DNA of 64,000 nucleotides from Bog-473 sp049513455 (GCA_049513455.1 JBEKWB010000006.1:62001-126000), one strand, 5' to 3'. Counted from the stretch's first letter, positions 11,171 through 21,180 are shown. The notes: generated from the letters alone by a model not told the origin. A program made the numbers and translations.

Positions 11171-11773
11171 TCAGGGGCGGTCGGCGGTGAGCCACTCCCA
11201 CAGGCGGGCGACCTCGGCTTCGAGCGCGGTGCGGTCGCCTGAATTGTCCACCACGAAATCTGCTTCCTTGAGACGTTCTTCCCGGCTTATCTGAGCTCGG
11301 ATGCGCGCTTCGGCATCGGCGCGATCCATATGGCGCTGCGCCACGAGGCGCTCGAGCGCGGTCTCGGTGGGGCAGTCGACCACGACCACACGGTCCAGCT
11401 TGACGGTCTCCCGGTGCATCGCGGTCAGTAGCGGGATCGCCAGGACCACGATGTGGTCGGTCTCCTCGAGGGCGTCGCGCGCTTCGATCATGGCGATTCC
11501 GATGGCCGGGTGCGTGAGGGCGTTCAGGTCGGCCCGGGCCGCATCGTCGGCGAAGGCCACGGCGGCCAGTGCCGGACGGTCGATGGTGCCGTCGGGGGCG
11601 AGTATCCCCTCGCCGAAGCGGTCGATCAGGGGTTGATAGGCCGGGCCACCGGGTGCCACGACGTCCCGGGCCACCTGGTCGGCGTCGATGAGGTCGGCCC
11701 CGCGGGCGACGAGGAGATCGGCCACGGCAGATTTTCCTGACCCGATGCCCCCGGTGAGGCCGACCGCCAGCAC
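11171..11773 (-). CDS. coaE: Dephospho-CoA kinase
   Basis: Final enzyme of coenzyme A synthesis: phosphorylates the 3'-hydroxyl of the ribose of dephospho-CoA. The 200 aa begin LAVGLTGGIGSGKSAVADLL with P-loop GGIGSGKS, then DADQVARDVVAPGGPAY (substrate-binding Asp), LTHPAIGIAMIEARD, VVLAIPLL and VVVVDCPTETALERLVAQR. Length and motifs are normal. The GTG at 11773 is chosen because homology starts there; the frame is open far upstream opposite the next gene, but that extension is not coding. In many actinobacteria coaE directly follows rpsA; here they are 26 kb apart. Confidence 0.95.
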   Translation of the reverse strand: MLAVGLTGGIGSGKSAVADLLVARGADLIDADQVARDVVAPGGPAYQPLIDRFGEGILAPDGTIDRPALAAVAFADDAARADLNALTHPAIGIAMIEARDALEETDHIVVLAIPLLTAMHRETVKLDRVVVVDCPTETALERLVAQRHMDRADAEARIRAQISREERLKEADFVVDNSGDRTALEAEVARLWEWLTADRP

Positions 11774-11836
11774 CGCCGCATGGTAGCGGTTATACCGGGC
11801 GCCGCGAATGAACCCCGCTATGCTGCCCAGCCCGTC

Positions 11837-14800
11837 ATGGCCTCGCGCGCTTTTCGCTATGCCCGAACGCGTATTCGGCACCCTCTTTCCGGGCGTTCGC
11901 TCGATCAGGCCGCCTGGTTGGCCCTGGCCTCGATCGCCTACATCCCCTCGTTCCTGACCCAGCCGGGGAAGATCGCCGCAGACACCAAGCAGTATCTCTA
12001 CCTCGACCCGGGCCGCGTCATTCAGAGCGCCATGTCCATGTGGAATCCCGACGTCGGGGCGGGCACGGTCACCCATGAGAACATCGGCTACCTCTTTCCG
12101 ATGGGCCCGTACTACTGGGTGGTGCAACAACTCGGGATCCCCATGTGGATCGGCCAACGCTTCTGGATGGGCTCCCTGTTCTTCGCCGCCGGTACCGGGG
12201 TGTGGAAGCTGTGCCGGCTCTTCGGGGTGAACCGGACCGGGCAGGCGGCCGCCGCCCTGGCCTACATGCTGAGCCCTTTCGTCATCGACCTCATCGCCCG
12301 TCAATCCGGTGTCGTCATGCCCTGGGCCGCCCTCGGCTGGTTCCTGTCCCTGACCGTGCTGGCCGTCCGCAAAGGGGGCTGGCGGTACCCCGCGCTCTTT
12401 GCGATCGTGGTGGCGCTGGTGAGTGGGGTCAATGCCACCTCCATTCTCCTGGTCGGCCTCGCGCCGCTCCTCTGGCTCCTCTACGCGGCCTTCGTCACCA
12501 AGGAGGCCCCGGGTCGAGCCGTGGTCAAGGCGGCGCTGAGGATCGGGCTCCTGTCGCTCGGGACTTCGTTGTGGTGGATCGCGGGGCTGTGGGCCGAAGG
12601 CTCCTACGGCATCAACATCCTCAGGTTCACCGAAACCCTTCCGACGGTCACCGTCACCTCCCTGGCCTCCGAGGCGATCCGGGGCCTCGGGTACTGGTAC
12701 TTCTACGGCCAGGACAAGCTGCAGCCCTGGACCCTGGGTTCCCTGGGTTACACCCAGTGGCCCTGGCTGATAGCCATCAGCTTTGCCGTTCCGACCATCT
12801 GCTTCCTGTTCGGCATGTTGGCCCGATGGCGCTACCGGGCGTTCGCGACGGGCCTCGTGGTCCTCGGCGTGGTGGTCGCCGTCGGCGCGTACCCCTACAC
12901 CAACCCCACCCCGATCGGAAACCTGATCAAGACGGCCGGCTCGGATTCGACGATCGGTCTGGCCATGCGCTCGTCCAACCGCGTCGTGCCGGTGGTGATC
13001 CTGGGGCTGGCGCTGCTGTTGGGAGCCGGGGTCTCCGCCGTGCGCCGCTCGGTGCGCTGGGCCGGGCTGGTCGTCCTGGTGCTCTCGGCCGCCCTCCTGG
13101 CCGCCAACCTCCCGCCGTTGTGGGACGGAACCCTGGTGGCATCCAACCTCGATCGGCCCTCCGCCCTGCCCGGCTACATCACCGAGGCGGCGCAGTATCT
13201 CAATGCGCAGAATCACGACACCCGGGTGCTCGAGATTCCCGGCGAGGACTTCGCCTATTACACCTGGGGGGTCGCAGCCGACCCGGTCTGGCCCGGGCTC
13301 ATGACCCGCTCCTACCTCATCAGGGGGGTCCAACCCCAAGGTGAGCCGGGCAGCGTCAATCTCCTGGAGGCCCTCGACGAGTCGATCCAAGACGGACTGT
13401 TCGTGCCCTCGACGCTCGCTCCCATCGCCCGGCTCTTCTCGGCCGGCGACATCCTCTTCGAGTCCGATGTGCAGTACGAGCGCTTCAACGACGCACGTCC
13501 TCAACCGCTGTGGCTCCAGCTGCTGACCACCTCCGGCCTCTCGGCCCCGACTACCTTCGGCCGGCCGACCCTGTACAAGCCGATCAAGTACCCGCTGACC
13601 GACGAGACCCAGCTCGCCATTCCCACCGGTGCCGCCATTCCGCCACCGGTCGCCGTCTTCGCCGTGCCCGGTGCGCGGACCATCGTGCGTACCGAGACCC
13701 CGCAGGCGCCTCTGGTGGTTGACGGCGATGGCCAGGGCCTGGTCAATGCGGCCGCGGCCGGTCTCCTCGCCGACAACCCGACCATCTTCTACTCGGCGAG
13801 TGCGGCCGCTGCGGCCAAGAGCCCGTCCTCCCTGAAGAGCCAGCTGGCCCGCGGCGCGATCCTCGTGCTCACCGACAGCAACGACAAGCAGCTCTCGACC
13901 TGGGGCACGTTGAACGACAACGACGGCTACGTGGAGAGAGCGGGAGAGACTCCGCTCGCCACCAATCCCTCCGAGGTGGCCATGCCGGTGTTCCCCGGCG
14001 CCGGGAGCGACACCCAGACCGTGGCCGAAATAAGCCAGGTCGCCTCGGTGCGGGCCACGGCCTACGGCAATCCCATTGCCAACACGCCGGAAAACCGCCC
14101 ATTCCAGGCGATAGACGGCAACTCCGACACCGCCTGGACGGAAGGTGCCTTCAGCCCCGCCACCGATGAGAGCCTGCAGATCAAACTGACCCATCCGGTC
14201 ACCACCGACCACATTTCGTTGCTCCAGCCCCAGACGGGAGAGCCCAACCGCTACGTGACGCGTGTGACCCTCACCTTCGACGGTCACCGGCGCGAGAACG
14301 TCGCGCTGTCCCACGCCTCGCGGGTGGTCCCCGGCCAGACGGTCACCTTTCCGCGCACGACCTTCCGCACGCTGACCGTGACCATCGATGCCACGAGTTC
14401 GGGCATCCGCAAGAGCTACCAGAGCCAGAGCGCCGTGGGCTTCGCCGAGGTCACGATCCCCGGGGTTCCTCCCGCGACCGAGACGCTGCGCCTCCCGACC
14501 GACCTGCTGAGCGCGGTAGGGACGGCGTCCGCCTCACACCAGCTCGACATCGTTTTGAATCGCGAACGCGCCGATCCCTCCACGCCACCCAGGACCGACC
14601 CCGAACTCACGTTGGCCCGGCAGTTCACCCTGCCGACGGCCCGGGACTTCTCCATCGGCGGGCTGGCCCGGATTTCGACCCTGATACCCGATCCGGTGGT
14701 CAACAGCCTCGTCGGCCGCACCGCGGCCACGGCCTCCCCCACCTCGCCGGGCGAGGCGACCGTGGTGGTCGCCAACTCGTCGGGCCGTCTGCCGGGAGAC

Positions 14801-16462
14801 CCGAACGCCGATGCCAGCGCAGCGGTGGACGGGAATCCGGACACGTCGTGGATGCCAGGGCTGGGCCCGCAGGACGGTGGCTGGGTCGACTACCAGCTCA
14901 GCAAGCCCATCACCTTCGACCACCTCGATCTGCAGCTGGTAGCCGACGGGAGGCATTCGATCCCCACCGCCATCACGGTGTCCACGTCATCGGGAAGCCG
15001 CCGCGTCACCCTTCCCCACATCGGCACCGGCAAGGGTCGCCCGCAGGGCTCCGTGACCCCGGTGCTGGTGCAGTTCCCCGCCCTCACCGGTTCGAACGTC
15101 CGTATCACGATCGATGCGACGGATCCCGTCCACTTCCTCGACTACGTCTCGGGTAAGGAGAACACCGAAGCGGTCGGCCTCGCCGAAGCCGGCATCCCCG
15201 ACGTCGCCGCCCAGACCACGCCCGCGCAGATCCCCACCCGCTGCTGGTCCAACCTGCTCCAGATCGACGGCAAGCCCATCGACATCGCGATCAGCGGGAC
15301 CTCCGCCACGGGGCTGTCCAACGGGGGCCTGTCGATCACCGGCTGCGGCAACTCTGCGAAGGGCATCAGGTTGAGTGCCGGGACGCACATCCTGACCACC
15401 AGCCCGTACTCCACGGTCGGCCTGAATGTGGACTCCCTGACGTTGGCGTCCGCCGCCGGCGGCGCTCCCCTTCCACTGACCTCCACCGGACTGATACCGG
15501 CCAGTCCGGTGCCGGTCGCCCAATCGCCATCGGTCAAGGTGCTGAGCCAGAACCGGTCGGGCATGAAGGTTTCGGTGTCCGGTGACGGCAAGCCCTTCTG
15601 GCTGGTCCTCGGTGAAAGCCAGAGCCGGGGCTGGGTGGCGACCACCCAGTCGGGGGTCGCCTTGGCGTCTTCCACCCTCATCGACGGCTACGCCAACGGG
15701 TGGTACGTCCCGGGTACCGCCGCGACGGGCACCACCGTGGTGAACATCGAGTGGCAGCCCCAACGGGTGGTCAATGGCGCCATTCTGGCTTCGTCCGGGG
15801 CCCTGGCGGCGAGCCTCGGACTGGTCCTCCTCCCGCCAGGGCTCGTGGCGGGACGTCTGGCCCGCAGACGGTCCCGCAAGGGGAAGGCGAAGGGGAAGGT
15901 GAATGGCGCGGCGGCCGAGGCCGACGTGCCGATGGCGCAGGCGACGGCGACGGCGATCGCGACGGACACGGACATGCAACCGCGACTGTCGAACCCCTTC
16001 CGCAGTGGGGGTCTCAGGCCGGCTTGGTACTGGGCCGCCGGCATTGCCGTCCTGGGTGGCCTCGTCGCAGCGGCAATCGTTGCCCCACTCGCCGGGTTGG
16101 CCGTCGGCGCCGTGCTCCTGCTGGGACTGCTCGTGGATCGCAGCCGGGTCGTTCTCGTGCTCGGGGCCCTCGGCCTCATCACCCTGACCGGCGTGGTCAT
16201 GGCCCGTGGGCAGTTCCTACACAGGTTCGTCCCCGACATCAACTGGCCGGCCCACTTCCCCGTGGCCAACAGTTTCACCTGGCTCGCGATCTGCCTGCTG
16301 GCGGCGGATGCCGTCGTGGTCGCCGTGCGACTTCGCCCCTCCTCCGCCCGATCGGAAAAGTCGGAGGAGGATGACGGCCCGACGGCACCCGAGGACGCCG
16401 AGCCGGGTGCCTCAGCCGAGCAGGGCGCTTCAGCCGAGCACGGCCACGGCAGCGGTCTCTGA
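11837..16462 (+). CDS. AftD-like alpha-(1->3)-arabinofuranosyltransferase (GT-C, DUF3367) with two discoidin-type domains
   Basis: Giant membrane protein of about 1541 aa, close to mycobacterial AftD (about 1400 aa), which adds arabinofuranose branches to envelope arabinan. The first 440 residues hold many membrane helices of a GT-C fold; the first external loop has KIAADTKQYLYLDPGR, where GT-C enzymes keep the catalytic aspartate. The extracytoplasmic part has two F5/8-type (discoidin/CBM) modules: NRPFQAIDGNSDTAWTEG near residue 760 and ADASAAVDGNPDTSWMPG near 1000. C-terminal helices near 1310-1500 end the protein. ATG 11837 is preceded by TATGCT at 11819-11824; an in-frame start at 11780 is less likely. 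It heads the glycan cluster. The arabinan substrate is inferred. Confidence 0.85.
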   Translation: MASRAFRYARTRIRHPLSGRSLDQAAWLALASIAYIPSFLTQPGKIAADTKQYLYLDPGRVIQSAMSMWNPDVGAGTVTHENIGYLFPMGPYYWVVQQLGIPMWIGQRFWMGSLFFAAGTGVWKLCRLFGVNRTGQAAAALAYMLSPFVIDLIARQSGVVMPWAALGWFLSLTVLAVRKGGWRYPALFAIVVALVSGVNATSILLVGLAPLLWLLYAAFVTKEAPGRAVVKAALRIGLLSLGTSLWWIAGLWAEGSYGINILRFTETLPTVTVTSLASEAIRGLGYWYFYGQDKLQPWTLGSLGYTQWPWLIAISFAVPTICFLFGMLARWRYRAFATGLVVLGVVVAVGAYPYTNPTPIGNLIKTAGSDSTIGLAMRSSNRVVPVVILGLALLLGAGVSAVRRSVRWAGLVVLVLSAALLAANLPPLWDGTLVASNLDRPSALPGYITEAAQYLNAQNHDTRVLEIPGEDFAYYTWGVAADPVWPGLMTRSYLIRGVQPQGEPGSVNLLEALDESIQDGLFVPSTLAPIARLFSAGDILFESDVQYERFNDARPQPLWLQLLTTSGLSAPTTFGRPTLYKPIKYPLTDETQLAIPTGAAIPPPVAVFAVPGARTIVRTETPQAPLVVDGDGQGLVNAAAAGLLADNPTIFYSASAAAAAKSPSSLKSQLARGAILVLTDSNDKQLSTWGTLNDNDGYVERAGETPLATNPSEVAMPVFPGAGSDTQTVAEISQVASVRATAYGNPIANTPENRPFQAIDGNSDTAWTEGAFSPATDESLQIKLTHPVTTDHISLLQPQTGEPNRYVTRVTLTFDGHRRENVALSHASRVVPGQTVTFPRTTFRTLTVTIDATSSGIRKSYQSQSAVGFAEVTIPGVPPATETLRLPTDLLSAVGTASASHQLDIVLNRERADPSTPPRTDPELTLARQFTLPTARDFSIGGLARISTLIPDPVVNSLVGRTAATASPTSPGEATVVVANSSGRLPGDPNADASAAVDGNPDTSWMPGLGPQDGGWVDYQLSKPITFDHLDLQLVADGRHSIPTAITVSTSSGSRRVTLPHIGTGKGRPQGSVTPVLVQFPALTGSNVRITIDATDPVHFLDYVSGKENTEAVGLAEAGIPDVAAQTTPAQIPTRCWSNLLQIDGKPIDIAISGTSATGLSNGGLSITGCGNSAKGIRLSAGTHILTTSPYSTVGLNVDSLTLASAAGGAPLPLTSTGLIPASPVPVAQSPSVKVLSQNRSGMKVSVSGDGKPFWLVLGESQSRGWVATTQSGVALASSTLIDGYANGWYVPGTAATGTTVVNIEWQPQRVVNGAILASSGALAASLGLVLLPPGLVAGRLARRRSRKGKAKGKVNGAAAEADVPMAQATATAIATDTDMQPRLSNPFRSGGLRPAWYWAAGIAVLGGLVAAAIVAPLAGLAVGAVLLLGLLVDRSRVVLVLGALGLITLTGVVMARGQFLHRFVPDINWPAHFPVANSFTWLAICLLAADAVVVAVRLRPSSARSEKSEEDDGPTAPEDAEPGASAEQGASAEHGHGSGL

Positions 16463-17734
16463 CGCGTCCGGCGGGTCGGACGTCTCGGGCGGGCGGGTCC
16501 GGCGCCACCAGGCAATGGAGTTCTTGAGGCGCAATGCGGGCTTCTCCACGATGAAGTAGCTGAGGCTGGCCGAAGTGATCGCCAGACCCAGAATGCCGAG
16601 GAAGAACGCCCAGAACTCCAGATTGAAGAGTGGGTAGTGCCCCTCCTTGAGGATCTCGTAGATCCACGTCTCGTGCCACAGGTAGATGCCGTACGAGATG
16701 ACACCGAGCGACGCCACCGGCCACCACTGGAGGAAGCGGCGGATCAGTCCCTTGCCCTGGGGTCCGAACACGGCCGGCAACAGCAGGAAGAACGCGAACA
16801 TGCCGTAGAGCGTCTGGCGGGCGATGTCGAGCTGGGACTCGTGGTACACCGGAATGATCGGGTCCCCGATGTGGGCCACCGCCCAGAAGCAGGCCCCGGC
16901 GCAGGCCCACGACAGCCACGGGAACCAGCGGGACCACATCCAGCGAACCTCTCTGTCGTGGTGGTGCATCCAGGCGCTGACCACGGCGAGCCCCATGCCG
17001 AGGGCGAAGAGGTCCAGGTAGGCGGGGAGCCAGACGGTGGCCAACCTGAAGAACGGCGAGTGGCCCGACTGGAAAGGCATGATGGTGAAACGCCAGGCGA
17101 AGCTGATCGCCACCATGACCACCAGGCCGAACAGCTCGCGGTGCATGGCCTGGCGTTCCGTACGGACCGAACGGCGCCAGCCGATGAGGGCGGCGTAGAG
17201 CGGGATGTACAGATAGAAGGTCATCTCGACACAGAGGGACCAGGCGGCCGAGATCCCCTTCAGGTCCTGGGACGAGAGGTAGATCTGACCGAAGAGATAG
17301 TGGCTCAGGTACGCCACCCAGCCTCCCGGCCCGATCCCCGGTCCAACGCGGAGAATCGAGGTGGCCACGAAGAGCACCAGCCAGTAGGCCGGCACGATCC
17401 GCAGGAGCCGCCTGAGCCAGAAGGCACCCGTGCGCGGCCTCGGCGCGTGCGCCAGGTGGGCCACCGCGAACGGCCGGTAGAGCAGAAACCCCGATATCAG
17501 GAAGAAGACCGATACCCCGATCTCGAGCCGGGCGGTGTACATCCCGACGGAGTGGGGGTTCCGGGGCGTGAGTCCCGAGACGAAACTCACGTGGACGACC
17601 ACGACGGTGATGGCCGCGATGGCCCGGAGGCCGTCGAAGGCGGGGAACCGGGGCGGGCGGCGCGGGGCCGCCGCCTCGGGTCCCGGCGCGATCGGCGCGG
17701 GCTTGGTGGAGGCGGCGTGCTTGGGGTGGCTCAT
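16430..17734 (-). CDS. Acyltransferase 3 (OafA/YrhL family)
   Basis: Polytopic membrane O-acyltransferase of 434 aa that moves acyl (often acetyl) groups to extracytoplasmic glycans. After a proline/alanine-rich cytoplasmic N-terminus comes the family start FPAFDGLRAIAAITVVVVHVSF with the conserved FDGLR and membrane histidine, then GVSVFFLISGFLLYRPF, FWLRRLLRIVPAYWLVL and SAAWSLCVEMTFYLYIPLY. About ten membrane helices follow. No SGNH domain is attached, unlike the two relatives at 19150 and 23811. The 3' end overlaps the convergent AftD-like gene by 33 bp. It probably modifies the glycan made by this cluster; the acceptor is unknown. Confidence 0.88.
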   Translation of the reverse strand: MSHPKHAASTKPAPIAPGPEAAAPRRPPRFPAFDGLRAIAAITVVVVHVSFVSGLTPRNPHSVGMYTARLEIGVSVFFLISGFLLYRPFAVAHLAHAPRPRTGAFWLRRLLRIVPAYWLVLFVATSILRVGPGIGPGGWVAYLSHYLFGQIYLSSQDLKGISAAWSLCVEMTFYLYIPLYAALIGWRRSVRTERQAMHRELFGLVVMVAISFAWRFTIMPFQSGHSPFFRLATVWLPAYLDLFALGMGLAVVSAWMHHHDREVRWMWSRWFPWLSWACAGACFWAVAHIGDPIIPVYHESQLDIARQTLYGMFAFFLLLPAVFGPQGKGLIRRFLQWWPVASLGVISYGIYLWHETWIYEILKEGHYPLFNLEFWAFFLGILGLAITSASLSYFIVEKPALRLKNSIAWWRRTRPPETSDPPDASETAAVAVLG

Positions 17735-17786
17735 GGCGACGAGCGGGAACAGCAGGGCTCGGACGGCGACCCGACTGACGCCGGCA

Positions 17787-19070
17787 TCATCTGCGCAGAG
17801 TCACCTGGGAGGCCAACGCTTCGAGGGCCTGAAGAGCCGCCCGTTCCCACGTCATTCCCTCGACGCGCCGGAGCGCTCCCTGGCTCAGCCGGCGGCGCAA
17901 CATGGGGTTGGCCAGGATCGACCCGATCGCTTCGACCAGTTCGGAGAGCGTGGAGACGAGGAATCCGGACTCGTCGTCGATGATGGCGTCCTCGTGGCCG
18001 GGAATCCGGGTGGCCACGGCGGGCGTGCCACATGCGGCGGCTTCGGTGAGGGTCATGCCCCATCCCTCGTGGGACGACGTGGAGCCCACCACCCAGGCCC
18101 GCCGGTAGGCGCTGACCAGGTCGGCATCGGGGAGTCGGCCGGGCAGGGAGAACCATTGGCCGGCGTCGGCCGCGGCGATCTGGGCCTCGAGCGCGGGCCG
18201 CTCATACCCTTCCCCCACGATCATGGCCTCCAGCGCAGGGTGGATCTCCCTCAGCGCCACCATGGCCTCGATGAAGAGGTCGAACCGCTTGACCGGCACC
18301 AGGCGCCCCACGGCGATCACCAGTGGAGTCGGGCTGAGGGACCCCGCCGGTGCGAAGCGGGGATCGACCCCGGGCGGGACGACGGTGACCCGTTCGGCAG
18401 AATGCCCGAGCTTGCCGACCAGATCCTGCTTGGCCGAGTTCGACAGCGTGACTATCTCGGTTCGCCGGTAGAAGGGGGGGGCGAACCGGTTTTCCAGCGT
18501 GCGTCCGAGCGGGGCCATCCGGGGTGAGAGCACCATGTCCCACATTTCGGCATGGACGTGATGGAGGAAGACGATCCGTGGTGCACGGCTCCAAACGGGC
18601 GAGAAGAAGGGCATGCCGTTCCAGATCTCGACCAGCCCATCCCCGGTCCCGATCTTGCCCCGGAGTCCGGCGACCGCGGTGCGCGGGAACACGGCGTAAC
18701 GGCCCGCTCGACGATTGACCGCGTAGCCGTTCCGGATGATCTGCCGGGCCGCCCCGTCGACTCTCGAGGTCCACAGACGCACGTCGATGCCGCCCTCGGC
18801 CCACCGCTGCAGGATCTCGTCCGCGTGCAGCTCGGACCCTCCGGCCTCCACGTCGTCGAGGTCCCTCCAGGCGACGACATCGACCTTGCGGATACCGGCC
18901 GCCTTGGCCATCCGCCCGATGCGTTCCCCGCTCTCGGCCCGCCGCTGCACCACCTCCCGGCGCCGCTCGTCCTCTTCCGCTGCTTCCGCTGCTTCTTGCG
19001 GGAGACCCGGGAGCGTGGCCCGACCACTCACCCTGGGGCCGCGAGACCCGCGTTTCACACCGTCGTCCAC
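17787..19070 (-). CDS. Glycosyltransferase family 4 (GT-B)
   Basis: Soluble or peripheral GT-B enzyme of 427 aa. The N-terminal domain begins RKVDVVAWRDLDDVEAGGSE, with the AGGSE acceptor-side motif common in GT4 enzymes, and HHVHAEMWDMVLSP. The C-terminal nucleotide-sugar domain has VTVVPPGVDPRFAP, VIAVGRLVPVKRFDLFIEA, the EGYERP loop, STSSHEGWGMTLTEAAACG (the EX7E-type motif) and GTPAVATRIPGHEDAI. GTG 19070 is used because GGAGG lies 5 nt upstream; about 50 charged residues then precede the domain, so ATG 18911 is an alternative. It sits in the envelope glycan cluster between two acyltransferases. Donor and acceptor are not predictable. Confidence 0.88.
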   Translation of the reverse strand: MDDGVKRGSRGPRVSGRATLPGLPQEAAEAAEEDERRREVVQRRAESGERIGRMAKAAGIRKVDVVAWRDLDDVEAGGSELHADEILQRWAEGGIDVRLWTSRVDGAARQIIRNGYAVNRRAGRYAVFPRTAVAGLRGKIGTGDGLVEIWNGMPFFSPVWSRAPRIVFLHHVHAEMWDMVLSPRMAPLGRTLENRFAPPFYRRTEIVTLSNSAKQDLVGKLGHSAERVTVVPPGVDPRFAPAGSLSPTPLVIAVGRLVPVKRFDLFIEAMVALREIHPALEAMIVGEGYERPALEAQIAAADAGQWFSLPGRLPDADLVSAYRRAWVVGSTSSHEGWGMTLTEAAACGTPAVATRIPGHEDAIIDDESGFLVSTLSELVEAIGSILANPMLRRRLSQGALRRVEGMTWERAALQALEALASQVTLRR

Positions 19071-19149
19071 ACCGGCCTCCGAGTTCGCCCCGGGGGATAC
19101 TAGTGCTGCAGCGCGCGCGGACTGGCGCCCATTCGTGACCGGGTCGGGA

Positions 19150-21168
19150 CTATCGGTGCAGGCGGGACGATTCGTGGGCCAGGCCGAGACGCACCAGCGT
19201 GGGAAGGATCAGCGGGCGCAGCAGCATCCCCCCGAGCACCGAGATGTGCTCGTCGTCCGGGTTCCGGACCCGCACCCCGTCGAGGTACGACGTGTACTTC
19301 CCGGCCGGATCGAGCAGGCGGTTCAGGTCGATCACCGAAGCACGGCCCGGGAAGCGGGCCACCACCCGGCGGACCAGGGCGTTGTACTCGTTCGTGCGAA
19401 CCGGCTGGTTGATATCCCAGGGCGTCCCGTTCGGCGCTTCGGTGGTCTGTGTGATGTACGGGAGGGTGAAGATCACCACATGGGCTCCCTTCGATGACAG
19501 GATCCGGATGGCCTCGGCCAGCTCGGCCGAGTACACGCGATCCCACGCAGGCTGCCCGATCTCCGTCCATTTGCCGTCGATGATGCGGTCGGAGACCTCC
19601 CACCGCCCGAGCTCCACGGCGACGACGTCGGGATTCAACCGGTCGATCAACCCCCGCCACGTCTGCGGCCAGTCCGCGCAGCCCTGGGCGGCCTGGGTGA
19701 TCGACCCTTCGATGTTCACGGTGCTGTCGGGATCGAGGTCACAACCGATCTTTCCCTGATCGTCGAGCGAGACGCCCCACCGATCCGCGTCGATGCGGAG
19801 CCCCTCCGCCAGGGTCAGGGCCATGGAGTCGCCCAGCAGGAGGGTCCGGACGTCCTTGCCGTCCACCAGGTCGGCCGGCCGGGTCCGGGGCAGGGAGAAC
19901 AGGCCCTTGTGCACGGCGGCCGGTGGCGGGGCCGGTGCCGGCGCCGGCGCCGGGAGGGTCGCGAGCACGATGGCCGTGACGACGATGGCGACGCTGATGG
20001 GCAGGGCCGCCACCAGGCGCCGACCTTTCAGGACCTTGCGCCGACGGACCGGCATCTCGATGCCGTGGTAGGAGACGACGGCGGCCGCGAGGGTCACGCT
20101 CAGTCGGACGGCCAGCAGGGCCGATCCCGAGAGACCGGAGTGCTCACTGTCGATCATCAGGAATATCGGATAGTGGTACAGGTACAGCCCGTAGGAGATC
20201 CGGCCGATGTAGCCGAGCACCCCCCACCCGAGGAATCGGGCCATCATCGCCCGGGGCTCGACCACGACGAGAAGGACCACGGCCGCGCTCGCCACGGCCA
20301 CCAGCAAGAACCCGCCCTCGTAGAGGAAATTCCCCTGGCCGCTCACGCTGTGCAGCGCCCAGAGCAGGAACAGGCCGCCGAGCCCTCCGAGAACCGTCAC
20401 GGGCCACCGCCAGGCCCGCGCGTTGCGGGCGATGGCCGGTGCGGCCACGGCCAGCAGCGCACCGGCCATCAGCTCCTGGGTGCGCGTGTCGGTGCCGTAA
20501 TAGAGCCGCGACACGCTGACGCCGTCGTGCAGGAGCACAGAGGTCAGCACCGCCGACGCAACCATGAAGATCGCCGCCGCCACGGCGAGCCCCCGCCGTC
20601 CCCGCCGGCGCATGACGAACAGGGCCACCGCCGGCCAGACCAGGTAGAACTGCTCCTCGACCGCCAGCGACCACGTGTGCAAGAGCGGCGAGGGCGGACC
20701 GAAATGCACGAAGTAGCTCTGCCCGGAGAAGATGAACCGCCAGTTGGCAACGTAGAGAATCGTCGACAGGGCGTCCCCCCGGAGCGTGCTCAACGTGTCG
20801 GTCTCGGCGAACCACTGGGCGTAGGCCGCGACGAGCAGCAAAAGGAGGAAGAGGCCGGGAAGGAGCCGACGAGCCCGATGCTCGTAGAAGCGGCGGAAGG
20901 ACACGGTCCCGGTCTCCGACCACTCGCCCAGCAGCAGCGAGGTGATGAGGAAGCCGGAGAGGACGAAGAAGATGTCGACGCCGAGGAGCCCGCCACCGAA
21001 CCCCGACACCCCCGCATGAAACGCGAGCACACCGATCACGGCGAAGGCACGGATCCCATCGAGCCCACTCACGTGAGGGCCTGAGGCGCGGACTTCGGAG
21101 TTGCCGATTGCCGCTGCGGGTTCTATGGACGGCACGAAAGTTGACGGCCGCACGTCGGACCGCGCCAT
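19150..21168 (-). CDS. Acyltransferase 3 with C-terminal SGNH domain (OafA-type)
   Basis: Membrane O-acyltransferase of 672 aa. Residues about 30-370 form the acyltransferase-3 domain (VSGLDGIRAFAVIGVLAFHA, GVDIFFVLSGFLITSLLLGE, RRLLPGLFLLLLLVAAYAQW, LLHTWSLAVEEQFYLVWPAV). A proline/alanine linker (PAPAPAPAPPPA) leads to an extracytoplasmic SGNH hydrolase-like domain with LLLGDSMALTLAEGL, the catalytic-serine block, and DDEHISVLGG holding the C-terminal Asp/His. Such proteins acetylate surface polysaccharide or peptidoglycan. ATG 21168 is selected because TACGAT sits six nt upstream; an in-frame start 37 codons upstream would overlap the divergent 21271 gene. Confidence 0.9.
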   Translation of the reverse strand: MARSDVRPSTFVPSIEPAAAIGNSEVRASGPHVSGLDGIRAFAVIGVLAFHAGVSGFGGGLLGVDIFFVLSGFLITSLLLGEWSETGTVSFRRFYEHRARRLLPGLFLLLLLVAAYAQWFAETDTLSTLRGDALSTILYVANWRFIFSGQSYFVHFGPPSPLLHTWSLAVEEQFYLVWPAVALFVMRRRGRRGLAVAAAIFMVASAVLTSVLLHDGVSVSRLYYGTDTRTQELMAGALLAVAAPAIARNARAWRWPVTVLGGLGGLFLLWALHSVSGQGNFLYEGGFLLVAVASAAVVLLVVVEPRAMMARFLGWGVLGYIGRISYGLYLYHYPIFLMIDSEHSGLSGSALLAVRLSVTLAAAVVSYHGIEMPVRRRKVLKGRRLVAALPISVAIVVTAIVLATLPAPAPAPAPPPAAVHKGLFSLPRTRPADLVDGKDVRTLLLGDSMALTLAEGLRIDADRWGVSLDDQGKIGCDLDPDSTVNIEGSITQAAQGCADWPQTWRGLIDRLNPDVVAVELGRWEVSDRIIDGKWTEIGQPAWDRVYSAELAEAIRILSSKGAHVVIFTLPYITQTTEAPNGTPWDINQPVRTNEYNALVRRVVARFPGRASVIDLNRLLDPAGKYTSYLDGVRVRNPDDEHISVLGGMLLRPLILPTLVRLGLAHESSRLHR

Positions 21169-21174
21169 GGGGCA

Positions 21175-21180
21175 ATCGTA
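21175..21180 (-). promoter_or_regulatory. Candidate -10 box, leaderless start of SGNH acyltransferase gene
   Basis: TACGAT on the minus strand is followed by six nt (TGCCCC) and then the ATG at 21168. There is no Shine-Dalgarno sequence. This is the same geometry as at uvrA and uvrB. Confidence 0.5.

Noticed and set aside
11774..14314. A long N-terminal extension of CoaE opposite the AftD-like gene
   Set aside because: The P-loop start LAVGLTGGIGSGKS is the normal N-terminus, and the extension is antisense to a coding region.
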